A stretch of 64,000 bases of DNA, from positions 49,775,659 to 49,839,658 of the forward strand of contig CM049313.1 of NCBI GenBank assembly GCA_026874595.1. The letters are read 5' to 3'. Both the position numbers and the translations under genes were made by a program. The stretch comes from Sipunculus nudus (lineage: Eukaryota; Annelida; Sipuncula; Golfingiida; Sipunculidae). The notes beneath the pieces were generated by a model, which worked only from the letters and a program-made list of their open reading frames with translations, was not told the origin of the DNA and did not search any database. Below, piece by piece: positions 47,585 to 58,194 of the stretch. Every line of letters starts with the position of its first letter. Position 1 is the first letter of the stretch.

Positions 47585-47827
47585 ACCTAAATGCTTGTAC
47601 AAAAATCAAAGGGAAACAAGGATAAACCTACAAACACAACTTTAACTGAAAGAGAAAATTAAAATGTAGTATGAATTTTCTGAATGCTTGCTCAGGAGGC
47701 AAGATATGCCAAAGTCTTCCTACCTGATAATCAACTACAATCGACCTACCCATTAAAAAATCCCTGACTTTTCAATGACCTTCAAAAAAAATTTCGCTAA
47801 CTGCTGGCAACTCTGTAATAGATAGGA

Positions 47828-48056
47828 ATGTGTGCCAGATCAGAAAGATAAATAGAAGGAGCGGATGAAATGTTTGCTAGAATAGGAATACAAAGGGAAA
47901 GATCGGAAAAAAATGTGTGCTAGACTTGTAAGACATTAAGAGAGATGTGAAGAATTGTATGCTAGACTGGAGAGACAAATAGAAATACCGGAAGAAATGT
48001 TTGCTCGACCAGAAAGACACAAAGACCGGAAGAAATGTATATTAGACAAAAAACTT
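47828..48056 (+). repeat. 42-bp minisatellite, six degenerate units
   Basis: Unit starts (ATGTNTGCTAGA-like) at 47828, 47870, 47913, 47955, 47997 and 48035 give spacings of 42, 43, 42, 42 and 38. A typical unit reads ATGTTTGCTAGAC, GAAAGACAAATAGAA, CCGGAAGAA. The last units form one open frame of about 55 codons with a 14-residue period (ARLERQ, ARPERH). There is no initiating ATG before the array. Confidence 0.8.
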
Positions 48057-49929
48057 ACAATTTATGGCATAAAAGTACATTGGCCAAGACAGATGAAAAC
48101 TTAATCTGCAGCTGTCGATCCCGCCGTAAAAAAGTGACATATCGGGGAAACATTATTGCTCAAGACAACAAATTATTTATTTTCCTGTTTATTCAATGAA
48201 CATTTGGGGAGTGGCGAAATCCAGGAAAATAACATGATATGCCACAGGTAGCGCGTGGTAAACAATTCAGAGAGCTCTCATACACGTTTCCTAAGTGTCT
48301 GATCAATAATCTGTCTCACTGCTCCTTCCCTCCCAGACGAGACATCTCCATGGTAAAAGCAGGTTCCTGTCTTATTGTGATATGATTTCAGTTAATTACT
48401 CACTTAAGAGTAATTTGAGAGTCAACATTTTTTATCAAACTCGTAAAAGACAAAAATGAACCAAATATCCCCAAGAAATAAAAACCGCGTGAAACTAGTT
48501 TTACAACATTACTCCGGTTCATCACCAGAGAGCATTTCAAGATGTACAACTACAGTATCTGCGACAACGTATTTCTATAATGAACAGTGATGATAAGAAA
48601 GCTGACGATATCTCATACTTTAAAAAATGTAAAGATAGGCCCTATTTAAAAAAAGAAACACTTTCAACACAACTTTTTTTCCAGTTGAGGACATCTTTTA
48701 AAAAACGGCTGATGCTATCCTAAGGGAAAATATACACACACAAACGTATGTTTATATATAAGGACCAGTTTTATCATAATGAACCAGTTCCGCTCTTGAC
48801 AATGATTCAGACAGTTCACTACAGCGTGGCTCGGTTGTCTTTTGAAATTATACTTCTATGACAGAATAGATTATACCGAGATGTTATTGCACATTGTGTC
48901 CCGACGAACCTGTGGTAAATACTTGACGAGGACATTTATAATAGCGAGAAATTGTCAGAGTGGATAACTTGTCATATCGAAACTCATACTTGAATTGTCT
49001 ATCAGAAACAAATATCTGTTTATCAGTTTATAACTTCTGCTCACGGCTCGTACATATTTTTGTTAACCAACAGTTAAATATAATTCATTACTTTCTTACC
49101 GCATCGTTGTAATATTGGTAAATTTTTTTCATGTTTGTTTGATCAGTCGGTATGTCTTCTGAGGTGCGGATCAAGCCCCCCCCCCTCCCCGCTCTCAACC
49201 AATGACCATTGTAGACAAATCTGATGCATGACGGGGGATTTTGGGGTCGAGACCTCTCACTGCTCTCAACCAACGACTTTTTTACACAACTTTTATGCAT
49301 AACACCCATTGACGCCTCTCTGCAAAAAATTCTGCATCCGGGCCTGCTACGTATATAAGCAATATATCTGTGGTTCTCATATGAAGTCCGAATAGTGCAT
49401 AAAGAACACATTTCTATTAAGCATGAACTATGTCCATGAAATACCTCCTCCCAAACCCCGAAAAAAATTTAATATATGAAATCTGCCGCATCAAAACGGG
49501 TCAGAAAACGAGTCACCCGATTCGCGGACGACAACAGCGCCCATATTCCCAAGAAGAAAACAATGGTTAGGTCGCCTGTTTAAATATATTCTTATCCAGA
49601 CTTGACCGTGAGTCCGGAACTCTGTTTTCATTCCGACTGCCGGGAGACTAACAGAATACCCGGACCATCATTATTAAGCAAGTTTGACCAATTATTTTCA
49701 AACTGGACCATCAATTCATACGATATGAACTGTTTAAACTTTCATTTTAGTCATCAGAGAGGGTTCAAGTGCGATAAAGATTCCAAGCACTCCATAGTGG
49801 CCTGATCGTTGTCCACTCGGACTGAAGTTGTTAATAAGTCAATAAGAACTAAGCTTTAATTAGATACCAAAAAGTAAACTATTGCATCAATTTGAAATGA
49901 AAATAGTTATGTATCATGTACGGCCCCCA
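48057..49929. other. Gene-free AT-rich block
   Basis: One local duplication: CTCTCAACCAATGACCATTG (49192) and CTCTCAACCAACGACTTTTT (49263), each followed by a TGATGCAT/TTATGCAT phrase. Otherwise nothing seen. Confidence 0.5.
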
Positions 49930-50034
49930 CTTTATTGGATGGAGTTGACAAAACTTCGTATTTTTAAAAAGCCAAAGCGAGTTCCCAATATATTCCTGGA
50001 TTAAAATTAAATTTGAAGATTACTCTTTTCATGC

Positions 50035-50180
50035 CGCCTGGATAGTCGAGGGATAAATCGCTCGGCGCTCTACGCTGGCGTCCCTAGTTGGAGCTTAAGA
50101 GAGTGGGTTGTAGTTGCCCGACCAAGGCCGATGGCTTTCTCCGTGTTCTCTGGTTTCCTAGGGATCTAGGGAACATGCTT
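50035..50180 (+). mobile_element. Third SINE-like segment (tRNA-related)
   Basis: TAGTCGAGGGATAAATCGCT resembles the TAGTCGAGTGGTTAA A-box region of leucine/serine-like tRNAs. The body reads GACCAAGGCCGATGGCTTTC then TCCGTGTTCTCTGGTTTCCT, a phrase typical of mollusc SINEs. The B-box is not intact (GGTTGTAGTTGCC). Confidence 0.45.
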
Positions 50181-50422
50181 TAAAAAATCAGCTAAAAAGA
50201 TATGCCAATGCTATCAGTGGTAAGAAAAATATGGTAACATTAACAGAGAGAAAAAAAGTGTTGTTGAGCGTGCTTCTCTCCAGATCTCCTTACTCCTCGG
50301 CTAAAGTGTACATAAAACCGCAGCCAAGGAAACTTATCATGCCAAACTCCATCTCCAATGTCCGCTTTATAACTCTGTTTTCATCCCGCCTGGCGGAAGT
50401 GTGCTTGTACAAGCTATAGATG

Positions 50423-50464
50423 CTTCGATGTATGGTATTTTTACGTAAAATTAATACATCGAAG
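50423..50464. repeat. Perfect 11-bp hairpin
   Basis: CTTCGATGTAT (50423-50433) and ATACATCGAAG (50454-50464) pair perfectly over a 20-base AT-rich loop. Confidence 0.85.
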
Positions 50465-50545
50465 TTCTAATGGTTATTGGATTGAGTTGACAAAAGCTTG
50501 GCATTTTAAAAGCCTAAGCAAGTTTTCAAGCTAATCCTAGATTGC

Positions 50546-51194
50546 ATAATCTATAGAATAAACAAATTAGCTAGGTAAAAAAGTGTGTCACAGAAGGTTT
50601 CTTTTATCTTGGGGTGGGCCATGGTAGGGTTTCTACTAGAGGATAAGGGCATGCATCCATTTTGTCCTGTAACAAAACTAAGGTGGTCTCCAACACTAAA
50701 TATATGCGGCGTAGGTATCCGGTACCCTATCCAGTCAGGATACCCGCAAAAAAAAAATACCTTCTAGAAGACGCCAGAGCTTAAAATCTGTATCGGACGT
50801 TTAAAAACAAATATTTTTCGTATGGCAGAGTTTGAACCTTGTCATGTATTTGAGGGAAGAAATCGTTAATGTATTCGAACGACCAAGACATTTCCGAAAT
50901 TCTTGCTTTAGTGCCTAAACTGTACTCACTTTTAAAGTTTTGGGCATAAGTTGTTTCTTAAAGTTCCAGTTTGCGCGTATGACTCAGCATTCTCAATACA
51001 GATGATAATCATGAAATAAAAGATAAACAACAATTCTTGACCATGTGCTTGAGATTGATGATGGGTATGACTTTTATGTGGGAAAATCCCCACCAGACAT
51101 AATTGTACCTCTCGAGAACGTGACCTGCTTGATTCGATTGTTAACGATGTTAAGTAGTATGTTATGTTTGTATTCTTATATCTAACTTTTTCAG
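50546..51194. other. Spacer
   Basis: No gene or repeat recognised. A short inverted GGTATCC/GGATACC lies near 50718-50747. Confidence 0.5.
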
Positions 51195-51407
51195 CCGGGA
51201 TATTTATTGTTTTATGCCCACTGGAATGTTTCTAGTTTTCGTAACCTTTTACCAGATCTCTTCATAGCAGAGAGTAATGAACGTGGAGAGAGAGAGCACG
51301 GAAGCTGGGGCTTAATTCTTGTGCAGAAGGCAGTTTGTTACTCTGAATCGGGTCGCAGCTTAGCTCTTTTCGTGGAGCACGGATATGCGCATGCATATAC
51401 TGCAGTA
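51195..51407 (+). CDS. Candidate exon, 71 codons, phase 0-0
   Basis: Upstream is a strong acceptor: a branch-like TCTAAC, then CTTTTTCAG ending at 51194. Downstream is a donor GTGAGA at 51408. The 213 bases are open in one frame and divisible by three. The peptide begins Pro-Gly-Tyr, contains WNVSSF near residues 10-15, an acidic/basic NERGERE stretch and a hydrophobic RSLALFV stretch, with two Cys or fewer. I recognise no family. Without the donor the frame would run to a TGA at 51468-51470 and could be a terminal exon. No linked exon was found on the same strand. Confidence 0.3.
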
Positions 51408-51969
51408 GTGAGAATAATCACGACCTTAGACGAAGGGTTGACGCCACTGTCCATTTTTTATAATATTTGACACTGTAAGTCAGCAGTAGCGGAAAAAAAG
51501 GGGTGGGGGAGGAGGAGTCTGAACCCCTTTTTGTCAGTCGCCGCAACCTTTTTTTAAGGTTTTCAGACCAATTTTGAGGTCTTATCACTCGTTCTTCTGG
51601 GTTTTGTCAAGTCCTTTTCCTTAATTCTGAATCCACCCTAAAGTCTGTTGCGTTACCTGTGCCAAACGAATTAATTAGTACGACAGTGCAAAACTATCAG
51701 CAACCCATAGAAAAGAAATAAACTAGTTCTTGTAGTTGTGCCAAAGTACTGATTACGTTTTATATATGCGCAAGGCCTGTAAAATAAATTGGTCCATCAG
51801 GAAAGACTGAAGCGCATATAACATGAAAATTTGTTGTTTGGACCTCAGACATGAAGACTGCACGAATTGGCGTCCATTTTGTAATTCATAAGCTATCGCC
51901 GTAGATAGTTTTACTTGTATTAAACAATGAAAATACAGTAATTTGTGCAGTTGTGTACGAACCGTTATT

Positions 51970-52026
<57 letters not shown>

Positions 52027-52655
52027 TAATATGTATAACAACCATGGACTCCACACTGAGCAAGTAGCTGATGAAAGCAATGAAGAAGTTCAGTATGGAT
52101 TACTGGTATACACGACAGGTATGCATGTACATTACATAAGGTCGCTGCCAAAGTGTTCCCTGTTGACTCTGGTGCTATTTAACATTAAATTAGACAGGAT
52201 GGAGTTGCATCCGGCATCATCTGCTTTGACTACCCAGGGATCTTGAACGTGACAGATTCACCGGGGGCCCTTTCTTCCACAGACACGGTTTCCTGCCGCG
52301 AGGTGATCAACTTATGCCGGGTTAATTTTCAGTTGTAAGCCAAAGCCCCCTGGCGCTACATTGGTGTCATATAATTGGGCCCTGTAGTGGGTGGGTGTTA
52401 AGGGTCCAGACTTAGGTTCAACGCAACCCACTGGGTCTCCAGATACACGAGAAAACAGACGCGAAGTCGTGATGTTTCAGGAAGATCTCAAAACATGACC
52501 TAATAAGTAATTTTTCTTTTTTTTTCATTTAGTAGAGCCAAGAAGCGCAATGCGGACGAAACCCCCCTCCCCAACAGTCTGCTAGTATATTACCTATTTT
52601 ATCTGACATAACTATGTTTTAAAGTCAATAACACACACTAATGAATAGGGTACGA
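51408..52655. other. Gene-free block with (TA)n
   Basis: (TA)n at 51973-52022. A 71-codon plus-strand ATG frame at 52031-52246 starts just after it and has no known motif. GC is higher at 52255-52440, but no structure was recognised. Confidence 0.5.
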
Positions 52656-52948
52656 GATTATTGTTACTTACGGTAACTCCCGCACTTGCTTATCAGCGCC
52701 ATCTAGTATTTAAACTTTAATCGATTTAGAAGTTTTAGATCTTTTCGATTAAATGTTAACTTTAATCATATTTCAATGCAACGTAGTGAAGCTTTATGTA
52801 TTCCTTTTAGCGATCCACTCAAGTGTATAATAATGAACAAAGGAATTAGCCAGTTTTAATGTCTTACTCAAACGTTATGTGTTTCACTAAATGAACACAA
52901 GATGGCACTGATCCGCAAAAGCGGGAGTTACCGTAAATAACAATAACC
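52656..52948. mobile_element. MITE with ~49-bp TIRs
   Basis: The left arm 52656-52704 (GATTATTGTTACTTACGGTA ... GCGCCATCT) is the inverse of the right arm 52900-52948, with about 42 of 49 positions matching. The shared core GGTAACTCCCGC is perfect. The total is 293 bp with no coding sequence. GGGTAC occurs shortly outside both ends (52648-52653 and 52957-52962) but not symmetrically, so a target duplication is not certain. Superfamily unknown. Confidence 0.88.
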
Positions 52949-53333
52949 TTGATCAAGGGTACCCCATTGTTTTACCATTGAAATGAAATTAAGATTGATC
53001 CTCTTATTTGACACAAAATATTTCCTTCATTGAACATACTTTGATAATGAAGTTTAAAAGTATTACAGCAAATTCCATTTTGATTTCATGTTTGTTGCAT
53101 GTTAACCATTTACCGGAAGCACTTACGAAATGGCAAACAGAACAATTCAATTACTGGCTGCATCAATTATCCACCTAAAGAAAATAGTTGAAAATGTTTT
53201 ATATTTAACATTTAAACCTTGATACCATCCATGATGTAAAAGAAAATGTTTTAGTTGATTTTTTTATAAGATATGAGAAGTATATGAGAGTGTACACATC
53301 CGCCCATCCACACACAGACGCACACACATATGA
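52949..53333. other. AT-rich spacer
   Basis: Ends in a short CA-rich stretch before the SINE. Nothing else seen. Confidence 0.5.
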
Positions 53334-53443
53334 TGTTACGGGGTGACATAAAAGCGGATCGAACTTTCTCGCAAGTGAAGCTTGCTTTTCTAGCGAAGCG
53401 TTTGTGCCGCCGGACATCTGCGCCATCGACATGGGTTCATATA
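53334..53443 (+). mobile_element. tRNA-headed SINE, truncated in the B-box
   Basis: The head from TGTTACGGGGTGACATAAAA through TAGCGAAGCG matches the other copies, but the sequence departs at GGGTTCATATACAA, so the B-box and body are lost. Confidence 0.8.
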
Positions 53444-53562
53444 CAAACATATGATTAAAAATGGTTATTACTGTGCATGGCGGTTTGAAATGTTAAAAAC
53501 ATTGTTCTATATGCCGGAAAAAGAAGTAGCTCAAATTAATCATTAGATCATTTCCTTACAGA

Positions 53563-54080
53563 ATGTACACAGCCACAGTGTGTATTTTCTACGGTCACCA
53601 GTTCTTTTCGGCTTCAACCCTGCAACCCACCAGCAGTTGTTATCTCACCCGGTCGCTGACAATCGGCGATTGCCCATTACTGCTTGCAAATGACAATTGG
53701 CGACCAGTCACAGACGGTTTGCGATCTTCAGGAACTGTCGGCGACAATTCGCAGACTCGAGATCACGGAGTTTCCTGCGTTGTTTATTTTGGAGACGATA
53801 AACTTGACAAGATGGTGTCCACACAGGTTTGACTTGTTATAGACTCAGTCACTTGACAAAAACTCCTGCAACCATTTGCGTTTTTGCAAGTTGCTAATCG
53901 CATCGTAAGCAATCGCAGATGCCATCAAAAGACCAAAAGGATCGCGAGTTGTCTATGGCATATGCCAGAAAATTTTCGATCATCTGCCAATGCTGGTCGC
54001 AGTCGCGTCGCAAGTCCAGCTCACCAGCGATTCACAATTTCTTCAAGAGATTATATTGAAGATCGACCACGATACTAGTA
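53563..54080 (+). repeat. Segment dense in TCGC/GCGA motifs
   Basis: GCGATTGCCC, GGCGACCAGTC, TTGCGATC, GGCGACAATTCGCAG, TAATCGCATCG, CAATCGCAG, GATCGCGAG and GTCGCAGTCGCGTCGCAAG recur within about 500 bases, far denser than elsewhere. I take it for a diverged internal tandem repeat or part of an unknown element. The ORFs called here (89, 64 and 76 codons) read through it. Confidence 0.4.
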
Positions 54081-55009
54081 GTATGGTATCACGTCGCACC
54101 AAATTTGTCAATAGGCGGCTGGCTTTAATACAAAAGTTTACTCGCGAAACCATACGGGTGTACATTTTCAGTGTCTCTTGTACATCTGGTTTTTATATAC
54201 GTTTTGGTCCTGTTTTTTAAGCGAACCTGTGAGCTTATGCGATGGTGCGGCGTCGTGCGTCGTCTGTACGTTAACCATAGCTATCTCAAAAACGGCAAAG
54301 CTAGCATCAACAATTCTTTTGCAAATAATCAGTCATCTGAAAACCTCTATCGGATTTTGTTTATTTTTTTTCTAACTATATTTTCTTAGATTTTATATAG
54401 GGAGCTAAAAAAAGCTTTAAAAATCTTCTTCTCAGAAACTGTCCAGCCAAATTGTCCAATATTTCACATAAATGATCCCTGGAACAATCTCTCTCAAGTT
54501 TGTTCGAATGGTTTGAGATCGGAGATTTTTGGCCGAGTTACAGGAGGTTGAACGTAGTCATCTGTCCAAAAAAGCACACTAACATTAAAATCTCAGAAAC
54601 GGCTAGAGCTATAATCACCAAATTTTATACCACTGTTTGTCACATATGTCATATCTGAAATTTAGGTACTGGTGGCGCTACCTACATTAATATGTTTTTT
54701 TACAAGCGAAAATGTAATTTTAAACTCTTCTTGCCTATCAATGATTTATGATGAAACTTTTAAGCTGATCGGTTTAAACTTAACAAGAATTATTCTATGG
54801 TAGGGATCTGCCAGTTTTATAAGAATAGATTGGGTAAATACAGCTTTAAAAAAGCCGTGTAGCCAAATAAAAAAGGCGTTCTGTGTTTGAAAACAGTTTT
54901 GACAACATACTGAGTTTCAGCAGCCAAGTCAAGAGGTCACTCAGTACAAACAGGTGGGGTCCAGACATCACCATGGCAACTGACCTGGGTCTGGCGGGTG
55001 TCTAGACAA

Positions 55010-55031
55010 TGTGTCTAGACGTCTAGACACA
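55010..55031. repeat. 22-bp perfect palindrome in a TCTAGA cluster
   Basis: TGTGTCTAGAC followed by GTCTAGACACA is a perfect palindrome. TCTAGA occurs four times and CTAGAC six times within 54998-55052. Confidence 0.95.
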
Positions 55032-55332
55032 GCGACTAGACGTCTAGACACAATTTCGAGATGCAGAATTCCAAGTTTATTGGAACAATATCTTTCAACT
55101 GTTTGAATAACGTGGTTTGCATTTTAAGCGAATCGGGTTTATCATCAGGTCACATGTGAACTGCTGCGCCATCATTTTTGGTTGACCTCTGACCTTTCCT
55201 CGCTACCCAGCGTCCATTTGTGCGTCTGTTTCCACACATAAACCCACATATCTCGGGAACCGTTTGACCGATCGGGCTAAAAAAATTTCACAAATGTAGC
55301 CCTTTGATAGCTTTATAACAAACACTAAAAAT

Positions 55333-55900
55333 GGTGGCGCCACCTGCAATCATTTTTGCACAGCTTCCATCTGTTCATCTGCCTTGGGGTAATATCACTC
55401 ATATCTCAGCAGCGGTTTGACTGTTCCACCTGAATTTTTGCAGGTTTATACATCCTGGACAGCTTTCTCGATTTTATGACAGGTGGCGCCACCTACATTC
55501 ACGTTTACTCTGCAGACATCCAAGCTCATATCTCGGAAACCATTTGACCGATTGGGCCAAAATTGAGATTGTGTATAGATCTCACATAGCTCTTCATCAT
55601 AGGCAAAACTGGTGGCGCCACCTGCAACAATTTATGCACAGCATCCATCTGTTCATCTGCCTTGGGATACAATCACTCATATCCCAGCAGTGGTTTGACT
55701 TTTCCACCTGAAATTTTGCAGGTTTATACATCCTGGACAGCTTTCTCGATTTTATGACAGGTGGCACCACCTACATTCACGTTTACTCTGCAGACATCCA
55801 AGCTCATATCTCGGGAACCGTTTGACCGATTGGCCTAAAATTTCGCTTGTGTATAGATCTCACATAGCTCTTCATAATAGGCAAAACTGATGGCGCCACC
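55333..55900 (+). repeat. 278-bp tandem unit, two copies
   Basis: The phrase GGTGGCGCCACCTGCAA starts at 55333 and 55611, with a third start at 55889 (GATGGCGCC), giving an offset of exactly 278 bases each time. Each unit holds CATCTGTTCATCTGCCTTGG, CTTTCTCGATTTTATGACAG, a second palindrome copy, GCAGACATCCAAGCTCATAT and TGTATAGATCTCACATAGCT. Identity between units is high, with small compensating indels. Confidence 0.92.
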
Positions 55901-55935
55901 TGCAACCACTTATTTTACGCTGCAGACATCCATGC

Positions 55936-58074
55936 TAATATGCAACATACCTCACTCTATTCCCCTTGCCACTTAATCCATGCCTCACTTCACCCGTCCC
56001 ACTCTGATTTCTGCGGATACACATAGTCGCTTGTCGACTACCCATATTCTAGTTTTAAAATGTCCAATTCTGAAACCTGCAGGCCCGAAACGTCCATTTT
56101 GCTGAAATCATAATGACTAAGGTAGATATGCAGGACTTAAGAGGATCAATATTAAATTTTAAAAATTTTGTACAGGTTCGCATTAGGCCTGTAGGCCTTG
56201 TTATAAATACATTTCCAGTGTCAGTTTACTATTAGAACACCGCATGGTCGAATGTATTGATAACACCCGTTCTGGCATATGACCAAGAATTAGACCAACG
56301 AATGCGGGTGATGCATATTTAAAACCTGGGCTGGATGCACAATCCAACACCAGCTCTCATTACAATTCTTTGCTCTATGCGCACCCTGGTGTTCGCACCC
56401 AAGGAAACTTGTCACACAAATCAGCGATTACATGACAGATGTATGGGACGACTGCAGTGTATAACCGCTGGTCGAGGAGCTTTAGTGAAACGTGTGTAAT
56501 AAGACTGGCCAAAGTGATCTTAATCCTTAGGTGGTTTTATATGACAGGTCACTATTAACCATGGTTAATGTTTCACTGAGGGGGAATGTTTTTAACAGAT
56601 ACGTGGTCTTATAGGACAGGTGGTCTTTCAGACATATCTCATATTTCAGTATATCTAATTTGCCTTGTAAATAAATGGGCACGTGCATTTCATTGCCATT
56701 ATAGGCGCCTGAAGGGACAACCGATAGTCAAAACCAATGTAAAAATCATATTTATTTATATAATTAAAAATTCTGAAATAATTGGACTTTCACATCAGGA
56801 GTTACAGGAGGAAGCAACTTACCTGCGCGTGTGTTGTGTTGCGTGTGTGTGCAGTTATTAACGTTCTCTTTTTGTATATGTATTAACGTTATGAGGCTAT
56901 GTAAAAATTAACATCTTGTAATATATCCGGCACCCTGATCTTCTTAGCATTCTAGTCAACCAATGCCTACACGACTCGATTTAACAAATTCGTTATTAAC
57001 ATAAAGCCTTTTTATAACACATTGGTCACGAAGTTCATCGCTGGAATATTATTTTGCATGTACCAGAAGCACCTTGTACCTCACCGTTTGTGCCGGAGCT
57101 GTATATATCCAAAGAAAATACAGTCCATTATAAACAACTATTCAGGTCACGTGTGAAGAAAAAAAATAAAAACATTTCAGTTCATGTAGCCATTTTTATT
57201 TGTCACAGTCGTTCTATATTAAAAGCTGTTAGGGTCCATATTTTAAAATTAATACATACCGTACGTGTGTTATAACTTTGTCGCAAATACTCCGCATTTA
57301 GTGAAAGCCAAGAACATCAAACTTCATTTTGCCATAACTTGCCATGTATACTGGACTACGAAACATAAATCTCTCGCTTTCTCTGGTTCAAAGGAAGTTC
57401 ACAGTCCATGCTCATTTCTTTATGTTGCAGAAAAATTATAAAGTCTGGATAATGACTAGTTTCAAGCATACAAGGTACATTAATCCCGTTTCTGTCCATT
57501 TGGGGATGTTTAAAACAAGCGATTATTTTCTGTTTACGGCCAGGTTTTATATAATTTATACTTGCTGTTTCGAATATTGTCTGAAAATGACCTATTATTA
57601 GGTAATAAATATTATCGATAGACTATAAAGATAGTGAGTTTTCTTTGGCGCGTGTGATGGATTTCTATATATAGCTCTTTTATTTAAGAAAGCCAACCAT
57701 TAAGTAAGAGAGTTATCAAATCTAGCCTGTGTCTTGGAGGGTTAAGGCATTTGCAACTGGTGTAAAATCGATCGCAAAGAAGAGACTTGCCTCTGTTTCT
57801 AATCTACTAGTTACTGTGTGAAGCCATGATTCAATTTATTCTGAAAAACTAAGTAAGATAGACATGGGTGGGTTTCACACGGCCCTGACGATGGATTGGC
57901 TAGGTTCCTGTCAAGGTTCTTCCAAGCGTGGCTTTAAAAGTGACAGGTCTGAGAGTCTACACCCCAAGTTAATTACCGGAAGCCGACAGGCGGTATATCT
58001 CCAACCAGATTTTCATGGGTTCTTTTCTTACTTAGCAATGTATGCCAAAGGTCTTTGATTACATATGTGCTTAC
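55936..58074. other. Gene-free block
   Basis: 56530-56630 has a GTGGT.TTATA.GACAGGT phrase twice. Open frames of 73-91 codons show no domain. No other feature seen. Confidence 0.5.
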
Positions 58075-58194
58075 TTTTTCTGTTCCCGGAAATACCATCT
58101 TTTTTAGCTTTATCTTCAGGGCTAACTGGCGATTTTTCTTTCGGCCTTCGTTTCGGCATGAATTTGTGACGTCCTCTTTCCGTATGATTTCTAG
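58075..58194 (-). CDS. Candidate exon, 120 nt, phase 1-1
   Basis: On the minus strand an acceptor (GACTAGTTTTTCAG) precedes 58194 and a donor (AAAAA|GTAAGC) follows 58075. The 120-nt interval is open in one frame, entering with two bases and leaving with one, so it is a symmetric phase 1-1 exon. The peptide is highly charged and likely disordered, with RGRHKFMPKRRPKEK, SPVSPED and KKDGISGNRK stretches. It is compatible with a nuclear or cytoplasmic linker segment, but I recognise no family. The ATG a few codons upstream in the same frame would fall in the intron. Confidence 0.35.

Larger units (their letters stand above)
49930..50545 (+). repeat. Direct repeat pair (~540-bp offset) enclosing a SINE-like segment
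   Basis: 49933-50010 and 50472-50545 share TTATTGGAT.GAGTTGACAA, AACTT.G.ATTTTTAAAAGCC, AAGC.AGTT and a CTGGATT/CTAGATT end. Between them lie a SINE-like segment (50035-50180) and a hairpin. Confidence 0.65.
54229..55935 (+). repeat. Second long element with the GGTGGCGCCACC palindrome
   Basis: The left end (GTGAGCTTATGCGATGGTGC then GCGTCGTGCGTCGTCTG) resembles the start of the element at 34268. The body has repeated phrases ATCTC..AAAC.G.T and TTTGACCGAT. The palindrome occurs at 54671 (one change), 55333, 55492, 55611, 55760 (one change) and 55889 (one change). No right end like that of 34268-35444 is seen. Not coding. Confidence 0.65.

Noticed and set aside
47046-47625. Overlapping 160- and 129-codon plus-strand ORFs
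   Set aside because: They are translations of the inverted tandem SINE; the same peptide words appear at every SINE copy in the window.
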